This document shows positions 17,658 through 27,369 of a DNA stretch of 64,000 nucleotides, piece by piece. Made by a program: the position numbers and the translations under genes. Source of the stretch: Shewanella sp. OMA3-2. GTDB lineage: Bacteria > Pseudomonadota > Gammaproteobacteria > Enterobacterales > Shewanellaceae. The stretch is from assembly GCF_021513195.1 (NCBI RefSeq), contig NZ_CP090974.1, positions 186,001 to 250,000 on the forward strand. The letters run 5' to 3'. Position 1 is the stretch's first letter. Each line of letters starts with the position of its first letter. A model generated the notes under the pieces. That model saw only the letters and a program-made list of their open reading frames with translations. It had not been told where the DNA came from and did no database searches.

Positions 17658-18275
17658 ATGAGACCCTTAACACCACGCCAAGCTGAAATTTTAGAGCTTA
17701 TTAAAAACAATATCTCTGAAACTGGTATGCCACCTACTCGTGCAGAAATCGCTACACGTCTAGGTTTTAAAAGCGCAAATGCCGCTGAAGAGCATTTAAA
17801 AGCCTTGGCTAAAAAAGGGTTTATTGAAATCATGCCGGGTACATCTCGCGGTATACGATTAACCCAAGAAGATGAGCCAGAAGAAACTGGTTTACCTTTG
17901 ATTGGCCAAGTCGCAGCAGGTGAGCCTATTTTAGCGCAAGAGCATGTTGAACAATACTATCAAGTCGATCCGAATATGTTTAAACCTGTCGCAGACTTCT
18001 TATTAAGAGTTCGCGGTGACAGCATGAAAAACATCGGCATTTTAGAAGGTGATTTACTCGCCGTACATAAAATGCAGCAAGCCCGAAATGGTCAAGTCGT
18101 TGTTGCTCGTGTTGAAGATGACGTTACAGTGAAACGTTTTGAGAAAAAAGGCAATATCGTGTATTTGCATGCTGAAAATGAAGCATATGCACCTATTGAA
18201 GTAGATTTAAGTTACCAAAGCCTGACTATTGAAGGGCTTGCAGTTGGTGTAATTCGTAATGGAGAATGGTTATGA
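17658..18275 (+). CDS. lexA: LexA SOS repressor
   Basis: 205 residues. The N-terminal winged helix includes [13 protein letters not shown] and [26 protein letters not shown]. The self-cleavage bond Ala87-Gly88 is in VAAGEP, with nucleophile Ser122 in RGDSM and general base Lys159 in VKRF. RecA filament-stimulated cleavage inactivates it and opens the SOS regulon. RBS AGGAAA lies before ATG. Its stop overlaps the sulA start (ATGA). The two SOS boxes upstream complete the autoregulatory circuit. Confidence 0.98.
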   Translation: MRPLTPRQAEILELIKNNISETGMPPTRAEIATRLGFKSANAAEEHLKALAKKGFIEIMPGTSRGIRLTQEDEPEETGLPLIGQVAAGEPILAQEHVEQYYQVDPNMFKPVADFLLRVRGDSMKNIGILEGDLLAVHKMQQARNGQVVVARVEDDVTVKRFEKKGNIVYLHAENEAYAPIEVDLSYQSLTIEGLAVGVIRNGEWL

Positions 18276-18790
18276 ACAAACTAATGGGTACATCCCCGCG
18301 TCATCCTGGTTTATGGGTAGATATGCCAACTGCAGATATTAATTTAGTGCAGCCTATCACCACACTCCAAACTGAAACCAACGGTAAAATAGAACTCGGT
18401 CAATATGCTAGCCAATTAGCGCAATTAAGCCAACAAGGCCGCTGGATTGTGCTAATTAACCCCGCCAATATCAATTACAAACAGATGTTAGCTAGTGCAG
18501 GGGTTAGAATGGACCGCGTATTGTTAGTGCATGCGAAGGACGAAATTGAAACACTTTGGGCAATGGAAAAAGCATTAACCAGTGGTACATCTAGTGCAGT
18601 TATTTCATGGACTCAACCTTTAGATGCGCGCGACAGTCGCCGATTAGAGTTAGTTGCAAAAAGTGCCCGAGCATTAGGTGTCGTGATTGAGGATGTAAGC
18701 ACTCACTTAGGCACTAGTTTGGCAACCAAAGCGCTTATTTCAAATCAAAATAATGCTGTTAAAACAATTAATTTCACTTCATTTCATTAA
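18272..18790 (+). CDS. sulA: SulA cell-division inhibitor
   Basis: About 172 residues from ATG 18272, which overlaps the lexA stop and has GGAG 7 bases before it; an ATG at 18266 is possible. The conserved SulA/RecA-like core is visible: [50 protein letters not shown] and [24 protein letters not shown]. SulA blocks FtsZ polymerisation after DNA damage. The lexA-sulA arrangement is usual in Shewanella and Vibrio-like genomes, so induction follows LexA cleavage. Confidence 0.93.
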   Translation: MNKLMGTSPRHPGLWVDMPTADINLVQPITTLQTETNGKIELGQYASQLAQLSQQGRWIVLINPANINYKQMLASAGVRMDRVLLVHAKDEIETLWAMEKALTSGTSSAVISWTQPLDARDSRRLELVAKSARALGVVIEDVSTHLGTSLATKALISNQNNAVKTINFTSFH

Positions 18791-18811
18791 TAGTAAATGG
18801 CGTGTTTACTG

Positions 18812-18838
18812 AGCCCTGTCTATGTACAGGGCTTTTTT
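18812..18838 (+). terminator. lexA-sulA terminator
   Basis: Stem AGCCCTGT / ACAGGGCT with a 5-6 base loop followed by TTTTTT, 22 bases after the sulA stop. Confidence 0.88.
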
Positions 18839-19178
18839 ATGCAAACTTTCAGCTAATTAGCAATAAAAGTGATCTTGATCAATGTTTAATCTACAAGTAA
18901 TGTATTTAACAGGGTTGAAACATTTTTAACCTAATTAAAACGCTACAGTCTAGATTTTATCTGACAGATAAAAGCGTCAAATCAGAATTGATAAGTTCAG
19001 TTGTAGGTACCGGCGTGGTGCACATAAATACAAATCAGTAAGCCTTAACGCTTACAACCACCAAGGTACTTTGAGGTCATCAAGCTTTTTTGGGAACCGA
19101 AGAGTTTACATAGAGCAGAGACTTACTGTGTGGCTCTTCTTTGTAGTTGCTATTCGCAATTGGCAGAGGAGAAGTCTT
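18839..19178 (+). promoter_or_regulatory. coxB upstream region with CRP/FNR-like site
   Basis: The 340-base leader of the oxidase cluster. AAGTGATCTTGATCAATG (18867-18884) has the half-site pattern GTGA-N6-TCAA and resembles a CRP- or EtrA/FNR-type site, though neither consensus is perfect. No single promoter stands out. The remaining bases show nothing I can name. Confidence 0.35.
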
Positions 19179-20756
19179 GTGAAGCAATGGTTGTATTGTG
19201 TAATGGCGGTGTTACTGGCACCTCCACTTGGGGCAAAAGAAATGCCCCTCAACATGACAAAGGGTGTAACGGATATCAGTGGTCAGGTTTATGACCTCCA
19301 TATGATCATTCTTTATATTTGTTGTGCTATTGGTGTTGTGGTGTTTGGGATCATGATTTACTCGATGATCTATCACCGTAAATCCAAAGGCGCTGTCGCG
19401 GCAAATTTTCATGAAAGTACCAAAGTAGAAATTGCTTGGACCATGATCCCATTTGTTATTCTAATTGGTATGGCCATTCCAGCCACTAAAACCTTGATCG
19501 CTATGGAAGATCCGTCAGATGCGGACTTAACCATTAAAATCACCGGTTCGCAGTGGAAATGGCATTACAGCTATTTTAATGAAGATGTCGAGTTCTATAG
19601 CATTTTATCCACCCCACGTACCCAAATTGAAGGTAATGAAACCAAAAGTGCAACCTACTTGTTAGAAGTCGATAAACCTTTGGTATTACCCCTTAATCGT
19701 AAAGTGCGTTTTTTAATGACATCCGATGATGTTATCCACTCTTGGTGGGTACCGGCATTTGCCGTTAAAAAAGATGCTAACCCAGGCTTTATTAATGAAG
19801 CATGGACACGAATCGACAAAGCTGGCATTTACCGTGGCCAATGTGCCGAATTATGCGGTAAAGACCATGGATTCATGCCCATCGTAGTACAGGCGCTGCC
19901 TGAAGCTGAGTACGATGCCTGGCTTATAGATCAGAAAAAACTTGCCAGTAATGCTGCTGCCGCTGCGCAAGCTGCATTATCAGAAACTCTTTCAAAAGAA
20001 GAGTTAATGACTAAAGGTGAGCAAATCTATCTATCTACTTGTGCAGCGTGTCACCAACCTAACGGTGCTGGCTTACCTGGTGTATTCCCTTCTCTTATTG
20101 GCAGCCCATTGATTAAAGGCCCTTCTGATGGTCATATTGACATTGTGCTCAATGGTAAGCCCGGAACGGCAATGCAATCATTTGCAAAACAGTTGAGCGC
20201 CAAAGATATTGCCGCTGTTGTCACTTATGAGCGTAATGCTTGGGGCAACAACACTGGTGATGTAATTCAGGCTGTTGATGTAAGCAATGTTGCCAGTGGT
20301 GCAGCCGCTAATACCACAGAGCCCAATGCACAAGATGCTAGCACTCCGCCCGTTGCACCTACCGATGTGGTAGAGCAAGTCAATGATGTGGTTGAAAAAG
20401 CCGTCGAGATTATCGCCGAGGTTAAAGAGATAGATTTATCAGAATTAACCCATGAGCAATTAATGACAGAAGGTTTACAGGTATACACATCCTCTTGTGC
20501 AGCTTGTCACCAAGCTACAGGTGCAGGTTTACCTGGTGCATTCCCATCATTGATTGGTAGCCCTATCATTACAGGCCCTGTTGATGCGCATATCAATATC
20601 GTTCATAACGGTAAGCCAGGTACTGCAATGCAAGCTTTCGCGAGTTCTTTGACACCACGCCAAATGGCTGCGGTGATCACTTACGAGCGTAATGCATGGG
20701 GTAACAACTCTGGCGATACGGTGCAAGCTGCCGATGTTAATAGCCATGGACAGTAG
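19179..20756 (+). CDS. coxB: Cytochrome c oxidase subunit II with two C-terminal cytochrome c domains
   Basis: About 525 residues from GTG 19179, chosen because GAGGAG precedes it and a Sec signal follows (VMAVLLAPPLGA then KEM); a TTG frame 108 bases upstream has no ribosome site. Two membrane segments (about 41-65 and 82-106) precede the CuA domain with His187 and CAELCGKDHGFM (Cys222, Cys226, His230, Met233). Two homologous haem c domains follow, each with CAACH (288-292 and 440-444) and GKPGTAMQ supplying the methionine. Subunit II receives electrons at CuA; fused haem domains define caa3-type oxidases. The second domain is a clear tandem duplication of the first. Confidence 0.95.
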   Translation: MKQWLYCVMAVLLAPPLGAKEMPLNMTKGVTDISGQVYDLHMIILYICCAIGVVVFGIMIYSMIYHRKSKGAVAANFHESTKVEIAWTMIPFVILIGMAIPATKTLIAMEDPSDADLTIKITGSQWKWHYSYFNEDVEFYSILSTPRTQIEGNETKSATYLLEVDKPLVLPLNRKVRFLMTSDDVIHSWWVPAFAVKKDANPGFINEAWTRIDKAGIYRGQCAELCGKDHGFMPIVVQALPEAEYDAWLIDQKKLASNAAAAAQAALSETLSKEELMTKGEQIYLSTCAACHQPNGAGLPGVFPSLIGSPLIKGPSDGHIDIVLNGKPGTAMQSFAKQLSAKDIAAVVTYERNAWGNNTGDVIQAVDVSNVASGAAANTTEPNAQDASTPPVAPTDVVEQVNDVVEKAVEIIAEVKEIDLSELTHEQLMTEGLQVYTSSCAACHQATGAGLPGAFPSLIGSPIITGPVDAHINIVHNGKPGTAMQAFASSLTPRQMAAVITYERNAWGNNSGDTVQAADVNSHGQ

Positions 20757-20766
20757 GGGATAATTA

Positions 20767-22355
20767 ATGAGCACAACTACGCACGATACTGCAGTCCATG
20801 ACGATCATCATCATGGTGCCCCTAAAGGCATTATGCGCTGGCTGCTAACCACTAACCATAAAGACATTGGTTCTTTGTATTTATGGTTCAGTTTTATAAT
20901 GTTTTTAACCGGCGGCGCCATGGCAATGGTGATCCGCGCCGAGTTATTTCAACCTGGCTTACAGCTAGTTGAACCTAACTTTTTCAATCAGATGACCACA
21001 GTTCATGGTCTTATCATGGTATTTGGTGCTGTTATGCCAGCCTTTACAGGCTTAGCTAACTGGCTAATACCTATGATGATTGGTGCGCCAGATATGGCAT
21101 TGCCTCGCATGAACAACTGGAGTTTTTGGATTTTACCCTTCGCCTTTGCCATGCTACTTAGCACATTATTCATGGAAGGCGGTGGGCCTAACTTTGGTTG
21201 GACATTCTACGCACCGTTGTCAACAACCTACAGCCCAGATAGCACTGCACTGTTTGTATTTTCGATACACATTATGGGGATAAGCTCGATTATGGGCGCA
21301 ATCAACGTGATTGTGACCATAGTCAATATGCGTGCACCGGCATGACATGGATGAAGTTACCTTTATTCGTGTGGACATGGCTTATTACCGCATTCCTGCT
21401 GATTGCAGTAATGCCGGTACTGGCTGGCGCAGTCACTATGGTATTAACCGATAAATACTTCGGCACTAGCTTTTTTGATGCCGCGGGTGGTGGCGACCCT
21501 GTTATGTTCCAGCATATTTTCTGGTTCTTTGGTCATCCAGAAGTGTACATCATGATTTTACCTTCATTCGGTATTATCTCTGCCATTGTGCCCGCCTTTA
21601 GCCGTAAAAAGCTATTTGGGTATTCGTCAATGGTATATGCAACCGCCAGTATTGCGGTGCTGTCATTCTTAGTGTGGGCACATCATATGTTCACTACTGG
21701 TATGCCGGTATTTGCTGAACTGTTCTTTATGTATTGTACTATGCTGATTGCCGTACCAACGGGGGTGAAAATATTTAACTGGGTAGCAACCATGTGGCGT
21801 GGTTCTTTAACGTTTGAAACGCCTATGTTATTTGCTATCGCCTTTATTATTTTATTCACCATTGGCGGTTTCTCTGGACTCATGCTGGCCATTACACCAG
21901 CGGACTTCCAGTACCATGACACCTATTTTGTGGTGGCCCATTTCCATTATGTACTGGTCACTGGGGCAATATTCTCCATTATGGCCGCGGCTTACTATTG
22001 GCTGCCTAAATGGACCGGTCATATGTACAGCGAAACTTTAGGTAAATGGCATTTCTGGTGCTCGGTTATTTCGGTTAACGTACTGTTTTTCCCTATGCAT
22101 TTCTTAGGACTTGCGGGTATGCCACGTCGAATTCCTGACTACGCTATTCAGTTTGCCGACGTTAACCAGATTGTCTCTATTGGTGGATTTGCCTTTGGAT
22201 TATCTCAGCTTATTTTCTTAGCCGTAGTGCTTAAATGCATTAAAGGCGGTGAAAAAGCACCAGATAAACCATGGGAAGGTGCTGAAGGATTGGAATGGAC
22301 TATTCCAAGCCCTGCTCCTTATCACTCATTTACCACTCCACCAGAGGTAAAATGA
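20767..22355 (+). pseudogene. coxA: Cytochrome c oxidase subunit I, frameshifted
   Basis: Two frames together make a full subunit I of about 530 residues. Frame one (20767-21345) ends NMRAPA and stop. Frame two (from 21342) begins [11 protein letters not shown]. The family reads NMRAPGMTWM at this junction, restored by one extra G in CCGG at 21337-21340. Haem and CuB ligands are all present across the two parts: [26 protein letters not shown] and [10 protein letters not shown]. As read, frame one alone lacks the CuB site and would be inactive. It is either a sequencing or assembly error or a real mutation of the oxidase. The start is 10 bases after coxB. Confidence 0.9.
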
Positions 22356-22356
22356 G

Positions 22357-22920
22357 ATGACTCAGCCAACAAAATCGAATCGTAAATTACTGACCATGCT
22401 TGTTTTGGGCGCTGTGGGTATGTTTGGCTTTGGTTTTGCGTTGGTGCCTTTGTATGACGTGCTGTGTGATGCCTTGGGAATCAATGGAAAACCCCAAAAC
22501 ACCGCCAGCACTTATCAAGCGGTCGTTGTAGATAAAAGCCGCACCGTTACCATTGAATTTGTCGCGCAGGTGCAATCTGATATGTCGTGGGAATTTAAGC
22601 CTCAGGTCAATCGCATTACAGTACACCCTGGTGAGCTTACCCATGCGAAGTTTTATGCCAAAAACTTATCGACAAAAGACACGGTTGGCCAAGCGATACC
22701 TTCGGTATCGCCTGGTCAAGGTGCTGCTTATTTCAATAAAACAGAATGCTTTTGTTTTAATCAACAACCGTTAGCGGCATCAGCAAGTGCTGAACTTCCA
22801 CTGGTTTTTTACGTGGATCCTGACTTACCAGAATCCATTAATACATTGACTCTCTCTTATACCCTTTATGACATTACCGACAAAGTCGGTGGTGGTATAA
22901 AGCAAGGAGCAGCAAAATGA
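22357..22920 (+). CDS. ctaG: Cytochrome c oxidase assembly protein CtaG (Cox11)
   Basis: 187 residues: a short cytoplasmic start, one membrane anchor (LLTMLVLGAVGMFGFGFALVPLYDVLCDALG, about 11-41), then a periplasmic immunoglobulin-like domain with the copper motif CFCF (Cys131, Cys133) in FNKTECFCFNQQPL. It inserts copper into the CuB site of subunit I. It starts one base after the coxA stop and overlaps coxC by 4 bases (ATGA), so it is translated as part of the oxidase operon. Confidence 0.95.
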   Translation: MTQPTKSNRKLLTMLVLGAVGMFGFGFALVPLYDVLCDALGINGKPQNTASTYQAVVVDKSRTVTIEFVAQVQSDMSWEFKPQVNRITVHPGELTHAKFYAKNLSTKDTVGQAIPSVSPGQGAAYFNKTECFCFNQQPLAASASAELPLVFYVDPDLPESINTLTLSYTLYDITDKVGGGIKQGAAK

Positions 22921-23792
22921 CCACAAAGCATGAAGCCTATTATGTGCCAGCACAAAGTGCCTGGCCTATCATTGGTGCAATTGGCCTGTTTTTGATCGCC
23001 TTTGGCGCAGGCAGCTACGTACAACAACTATCAACCGAATCTAGCTATGGCGGTTATATTTTAATAACCGGTATCGCTGTAATCATATTTATGATTTTTG
23101 GTTGGTTCAAAACCGTGATTGATGAATCGATGTCCGGCTTGTACTCGGCACAAATGGACCGCTCTTTTCGCCAAGGAATGAGCTGGTTTATTTTTTCTGA
23201 AATCATGTTCTTCGGGGCATTTTTTGGCGCGTTATTTTACGCCAGAATGATTGCAATGCCCTGGTTAGGTGGCGCATCAAATAATGCTATGACCCATGAA
23301 GTATTATGGCCAGCATTTGAAGCCGTATGGCCACTGGTTAAAACTCCAGACGGCACAACCACTGAAGCCATGCCGTGGACAGGTTTACCCCTTATCAATA
23401 CGATATTGCTATTAACCTCTTCAGTGACATTACACTTTGCTCACACGAGTTTAGAAAAAGCGAAACGTACACCATTGAAAATTTGGTTAGGACTAACCAT
23501 TCTTTTAGGGATCGCGTTCTTGTTTTTACAAGTGGAAGAATATAGCCATGCTTACCATGAAATGGGCTTAACGCTTGAGTCGGGTATTTATGGCAACACC
23601 TTCTTCTTGCTAACCGGTTTTCACGGCATGCACGTCACCTTAGGGACAGTGTTTTTAATTGTACTGTTTTTAAGGGTATTGAAGGGTCACTTCACCCAAG
23701 ATAAACATTTTGCCTTTCAAGCAGGTAGCTGGTATTGGCACTTTGTTGATGTGGTTTGGTTATGTTTATTTGTGTTTGTTTACGTGTTGTAG
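22917..23792 (+). CDS. coxC: Cytochrome c oxidase subunit III
   Basis: 291 residues with about seven membrane segments. Conserved pieces: GWFKTVIDESMSGLYSAQMDRSFRQGMSWFIFSEIMFFGAFFGALFYAR in the front third, VEEYSHAYHEMGLTLESGIYGNTFFLLTGFHGMHVTLGT in the middle, and the final AGSWYWHFVDVVWLCLFVFVYVL. Subunit III stabilises subunit I proton uptake and turnover. It overlaps ctaG. It is followed by an antisense DUF2909 gene, the usual arrangement in Alteromonadales and pseudomonads. Confidence 0.96.
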   Translation: MTTKHEAYYVPAQSAWPIIGAIGLFLIAFGAGSYVQQLSTESSYGGYILITGIAVIIFMIFGWFKTVIDESMSGLYSAQMDRSFRQGMSWFIFSEIMFFGAFFGALFYARMIAMPWLGGASNNAMTHEVLWPAFEAVWPLVKTPDGTTTEAMPWTGLPLINTILLLTSSVTLHFAHTSLEKAKRTPLKIWLGLTILLGIAFLFLQVEEYSHAYHEMGLTLESGIYGNTFFLLTGFHGMHVTLGTVFLIVLFLRVLKGHFTQDKHFAFQAGSWYWHFVDVVWLCLFVFVYVL

Positions 23793-23812
23793 CAACGAGT
23801 AAATAGCACATA

Positions 23813-24031
23813 TTAGTAAGGCCGTGGGTTAGGATCGATAATGCCTAATCCCATGGCAATTAATAATAAAATAACCACTAATGCAGAAAACATCACCCTA
23901 CGCCCTAAAAAGCGACTCATAGGCTGACTGTTTTCACCTCTCACCATAATAAATAATGCGCGAGCTAAATTAAATAGAATGAATACAAGCAGTAGCACTA
24001 ATACTAATTTAACGAACAGAGGGGCTGTCAC
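23813..24031 (-). CDS. DUF2909 twin-membrane-segment protein
   Basis: About 72 residues from GTG 24031, with AAAGGA 6 bases upstream. Two membrane segments: FVKLVLVLLLVFILFNLARALFIMV and, after GRRVMFS, ALVVILLLIAMGLGII, ending DPNPRPY. This is the DUF2909 layout, a small protein of unknown function that lies antisense between coxC and SURF1 in many gammaproteobacteria, implying a link to oxidase assembly. Longer frames upstream are probably spurious because they overlap the SURF1 start. A role in oxidase biogenesis is inferred from context only. Confidence 0.72.
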   Translation of the reverse strand: MTAPLFVKLVLVLLLVFILFNLARALFIMVRGENSQPMSRFLGRRVMFSALVVILLLIAMGLGIIDPNPRPY

Positions 24032-24794
24032 AGGCAATCCTTTGGCGGGTTTAGGTTGGGCCGCGTTTGTTTTTGTTGCTATTACTGTGAGCGTGTTTAG
24101 CATTTTGGTCAAGTTAGGTTTATGGCAGCTTGAACGAGCTGAATTCAAACAGGCTTGGGAACAAACGTTAATTGAAAGACAAAATCAGGCCGCCATTAAC
24201 TTTAAGTCCTTACAGCATATTATTGCTTCGCAAATCGCCGATGCGTCTGAGACAAATATTTTAACCGGCTACCGTGTTGCCGTGTCAGCCTCACCGGTTT
24301 CTGACCAAGTATTATTACTCGACAATCAAGTATATCAAGGCCAGGTGGGTTACTTGGCCTACCAGGTATTTCAAGTAAAACCGACTGCGCCTAGATTATT
24401 AGTCGAACTTGGCTTTACACCTGCCAATAAAGATCGTCGTATTTTGCCCCAAATTAACCCTATCCCAGCTGGACGTTACAAATTACTCGGGCGAATTTAT
24501 CAAAAACAAACTAATCCACTTAGCGACCATCTTATGGCTGAAAGTGGTAATCCTATGCGCTTTCAAAATATCGCCATAGAAGAGTTATCACAAACACTGG
24601 GGTATCCATTATTACCAGTGGTTTTACAACCTGACAATGTGCCCCATATGGATTTACCACAACCTTGGCAACCCATTCCGTTATCGGCAAACAAACACCA
24701 AGGATATGCACTGCAATGGTTCACTATGGCCGCTGTGTTTTTAGGATTAATGACTTGGTTGACGCTAAAAAAGTGGCGGCAATTAAGACGTTAA
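23979..24794 (+). CDS. SURF1 family oxidase assembly protein
   Basis: 271 residues from ATG 23979, or about 250 from TTG 24042, which would avoid overlapping the DUF2909 start; neither has a strong ribosome site. SURF1 features: N-terminal membrane anchor (AAFVFVAITVSVFSILVKLGLWQLERAEFK), the central GYRVAVSASPVSDQVLLLDNQVYQGQVGY and VELGFTPANKDRR, and a C-terminal anchor (GYALQWFTMAAVFLGLMTWL). SURF1 aids haem a3 insertion into subunit I. It fits the surrounding oxidase genes. Confidence 0.9.
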   Translation: MNTSSSTNTNLTNRGAVTGNPLAGLGWAAFVFVAITVSVFSILVKLGLWQLERAEFKQAWEQTLIERQNQAAINFKSLQHIIASQIADASETNILTGYRVAVSASPVSDQVLLLDNQVYQGQVGYLAYQVFQVKPTAPRLLVELGFTPANKDRRILPQINPIPAGRYKLLGRIYQKQTNPLSDHLMAESGNPMRFQNIAIEELSQTLGYPLLPVVLQPDNVPHMDLPQPWQPIPLSANKHQGYALQWFTMAAVFLGLMTWLTLKKWRQLRR

Positions 24795-24834
24795 ATATTT
24801 TCCCATTATATAACAAGTAATAAGAGGAGAGAGA

Positions 24835-25386
24835 ATGAACTCCCAACCTAAAAAAAGTAATAAAACATTAATACTCTTGTTTGTAGTATTTCTAGTGCCA
24901 GTGGCATTAGCCAAGCTAGTGTTAAGTATGGATTGGTATCATGGCGGCGCAACCAACAAAGGTGCTCTGCTCAATACAGAGCTTAATTACAGCACTCTAG
25001 AGATGGACAACCCTAAACCGCATTTGTGGCAACTGGTGTATTTACTGCCAGAAAAGTGCAATGAGCAATGTGTAGACAGGTTATATATCATTAACCAAAG
25101 TCACATTGCCCTAGGGCGAGACCGCGACAGAATCGTTCCTATGATACTGCTGCAAGATAACAGTGATATCGACGCGCTTAAACAGTTACACATTCCTTTT
25201 GATACCGCCGCAATTAACAGCAAGATGGCTGAATTGTTAACATCACAACAAATGATTATCGTCGACCCCTTAGGTAGCCTAGTCATGCAATATGACGCGG
25301 TATTAGGGCGTGATGCTAATATCGTTCAAGGCAAAGCGATTATTGCCGACCTACGTAAAATGCTTAAGCTGTCGAGGGTGGGTTAA
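24835..25386 (+). CDS. Membrane-anchored oxidase-cluster protein, unknown
   Basis: 183 residues: one N-terminal membrane segment (KTLILLFVVFLVPVALAKLVLSM, about 10-32) and a periplasmic thioredoxin-like remainder beginning WYHGGATNKGALL and later HLWQLVYLLPEKCNEQCVDRLY, with a Cys-x3-Cys pair. The family recurs between SURF1 and ctaA in gammaproteobacterial oxidase clusters, and the CxxxC recalls SCO-like copper proteins, but the SCO histidine is not obvious. Its stop overlaps the ctaA start. RBS GAGGAGAGAG lies before ATG. The role is inferred from context. Confidence 0.82.
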   Translation: MNSQPKKSNKTLILLFVVFLVPVALAKLVLSMDWYHGGATNKGALLNTELNYSTLEMDNPKPHLWQLVYLLPEKCNEQCVDRLYIINQSHIALGRDRDRIVPMILLQDNSDIDALKQLHIPFDTAAINSKMAELLTSQQMIIVDPLGSLVMQYDAVLGRDANIVQGKAIIADLRKMLKLSRVG

Positions 25387-26366
25387 TGCATATTCCTCAA
25401 CTGATTAAATTCACCTTAGTATTTACCTTAATGGTGATTCTAATGGGCGCTTATACACGGCTTTCTGATGCGGGTTTAGGCTGTCCAGACTGGCCAGGCT
25501 GTTATGGTCATTTAACCGTACCCAGTGAAAGCCATGAATTAGCTAAAGTCGAAACCCACTTTCCTGAACACACTGTTGAACCAGAAAAAGCCTGGTTAGA
25601 AATGATCCATCGCTATATTGCCGGCACATTAGGCCTTATGGTGCTGGTGATTTTAATCATGTGCTTAAAGCAGCGCGAAGCACCAAAAAAGTTACCTATA
25701 TTTATCTCAGCCTTAATCATTTTTCAAGCTGCGTTAGGCATGTGGACTGTCACCATGAAGCTCATGCCGATCGTGGTAATGTCCCACTTAATCGGTGGTT
25801 TTGCCCTCTTTTCACTATTATTCATTCTGTATTTACGTACTAAACCTTTGCGCATTCCTGGTGGTGATATTTATGCGCGTAAACTCGCGCCACTGGCAGC
25901 TTTAGGCTTAGTGATATTAATAGTGCAAATTATGCTGGGCGGTTGGACATCCTCTAACTATGCGGCGCTGGCCTGCACTAGCTTGCCTATTTGTGAAGGG
26001 AATTGGGTAGATAACCTGCGCTTTGCCGATGCATTTTCACCTTTTCAAGGTGAGCACCCCAGTTTTGAATATGGTGTATTAGATTACCCAACTAGAATGA
26101 CAATTCACATTACTCACCGTATTTGGGGAGTATTCACCGCTGTAATGCTTGTTTGGTTAGCGTTCAAATTATTAAAAGCGCAATCATCCACCATGCGCAA
26201 CAGCGCCTATTTACTGATGTTAATGGTAGTTGGGCAAGTGGCGTTAGGCATCAGTAATGTGGTGATGAATTTACCCTTAGGCATTGCAGTTTCACATAAT
26301 GGCGGCGCAGCGTTATTGTTGATCACCATGGTATTTATTAACTACGCCCTATGGCGTAAAGCGTAA
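25386..26366 (+). CDS. ctaA: Haem A synthase (CtaA / Cox15)
   Basis: 326 residues, about eight membrane segments. Marker pieces: the opening MGAYTRLSDAGLGCPDWPGC with its cysteine loop, EMIHRYIAGTLG, VVMSHLIGGF, QIMLGGWTSSNYAALACTSLP with the second cysteine, and THRIWGVFTAVML; paired histidines ligate haem b and the substrate. It oxidises haem O to haem A for subunit I. The start codon shares a base with the previous stop. It lies just before ctaB, as expected. Confidence 0.95.
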   Translation: MHIPQLIKFTLVFTLMVILMGAYTRLSDAGLGCPDWPGCYGHLTVPSESHELAKVETHFPEHTVEPEKAWLEMIHRYIAGTLGLMVLVILIMCLKQREAPKKLPIFISALIIFQAALGMWTVTMKLMPIVVMSHLIGGFALFSLLFILYLRTKPLRIPGGDIYARKLAPLAALGLVILIVQIMLGGWTSSNYAALACTSLPICEGNWVDNLRFADAFSPFQGEHPSFEYGVLDYPTRMTIHITHRIWGVFTAVMLVWLAFKLLKAQSSTMRNSAYLLMLMVVGQVALGISNVVMNLPLGIAVSHNGGAALLLITMVFINYALWRKA

Positions 26367-26381
26367 CGAGAGGACATAACA

Positions 26382-27290
26382 ATGACAAAACCGATCATCC
26401 TCAACGCCCCAAGTGCGGCTATCACATTACAGTGGCGAGCATACTTTGAAATGACTAAACCCAAAGTGGTAGCATTAATGCTACTAACGGTATTAGTCGG
26501 CATGTGTTTAGCATTACCGGGCGCGGTGCCACTGCAACCGTTAATTGTCGGCATGGTCGGCATAGGGTTAATGGCTGGCGCAGCCGCGGCTTTTAATCAC
26601 CTTATTGACCGAAAAATTGATGGTCTAATGGCGCGAACCTATAACCGCCCACTGCCAAAAGGTAAAATATCTGGCGTAAAAGCGGCGATATTTGCAGTCT
26701 CTATTGGGGTACTAGGATTTGTTATGCTGTATGCCTGGGTTAACCCCCTTACAGCCTGGCTTACCTTTGCCAGTCTAATTGGTTACGCCTTGGTCTATAC
26801 CACGTATTTGAAACGTGCCACATCACAAAATATTGTGATTGGCGGTTTAGCAGGGGCAATGCCGCCTTTACTAGGCTGGACAGCTGTCACCAATGAAATG
26901 CATGGTCATGCGTTATTGTTGGTGATTATTATTTTTACCTGGACCCCTCCTCATTTTTGGGCTCTAGCGATTCATCGACGTAAAGAGTACGCAAAAGTAG
27001 ATATCCCTATGCTGCCGGTGACTCATGGGGTTGAGTTCACCAAAACCTGCATTTTGTTATACACAATCCTGCTCGCCATAGCGTGCTTATTACCTGTGTT
27101 AGTCGGTATGTGTGGCCCAGTATATTTAGTTGGTTCAACCGTACTCAGCTGTGGCTTTATCTATAAAGCTTGGCAACTTAAGTACCATGACTACCCAGGC
27201 TTAGCGATGAATGTGTTTAAGTTTTCTATTTATCACTTAATGGTTCTATTCATCGTGTTGTTAGTAGATCATTACTTGTGGGTCAATTAA
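26382..27290 (+). CDS. ctaB: Protohaem IX farnesyltransferase (haem O synthase)
   Basis: 302 residues, nine membrane segments of the UbiA family. The two aspartate-rich motifs are visible: [21 protein letters not shown] (first, with D-x3-D) and, in the second loop, the [23 protein letters not shown] segment typical of CyoE/CtaB. It attaches farnesyl to haem B, giving haem O, the substrate of CtaA. RBS GAGAGGA lies before ATG. It starts 15 bases after ctaA and probably shares its transcript. Confidence 0.96.
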   Translation: MTKPIILNAPSAAITLQWRAYFEMTKPKVVALMLLTVLVGMCLALPGAVPLQPLIVGMVGIGLMAGAAAAFNHLIDRKIDGLMARTYNRPLPKGKISGVKAAIFAVSIGVLGFVMLYAWVNPLTAWLTFASLIGYALVYTTYLKRATSQNIVIGGLAGAMPPLLGWTAVTNEMHGHALLLVIIIFTWTPPHFWALAIHRRKEYAKVDIPMLPVTHGVEFTKTCILLYTILLAIACLLPVLVGMCGPVYLVGSTVLSCGFIYKAWQLKYHDYPGLAMNVFKFSIYHLMVLFIVLLVDHYLWVN

Positions 27291-27297
27291 TCCATTG

Positions 27298-27330
27298 GCT
27301 TTAATTGTCATGTAAAGTGGCAATTAAAGC
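27298..27330 (+). repeat. 10-bp hairpin between ctaB and SCO
   Basis: GCTTTAATTG (27298-27307) and CAATTAAAGC (27321-27330) are perfect complements around a 13-base loop. Without a T-run it is not a clear terminator; it could protect the upstream mRNA end or attenuate the SCO gene. Confidence 0.45.
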
Positions 27331-27369
27331 TAAACGGACAGTTAACATTCATATCTGGGGAAGTCGTAA

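Noticed and set aside
17379..17833. Minus-strand frames in the plsB-lexA gap and over lexA
   Set aside because: They are shadows of lexA and its promoter, with no plausible starts or family match.
21337..21345. Programmed ribosomal frameshift in coxA
   Set aside because: No slippery heptamer or downstream structure was seen; CoxA is not known to use one, and two similar breaks occur nearby in unrelated genes.
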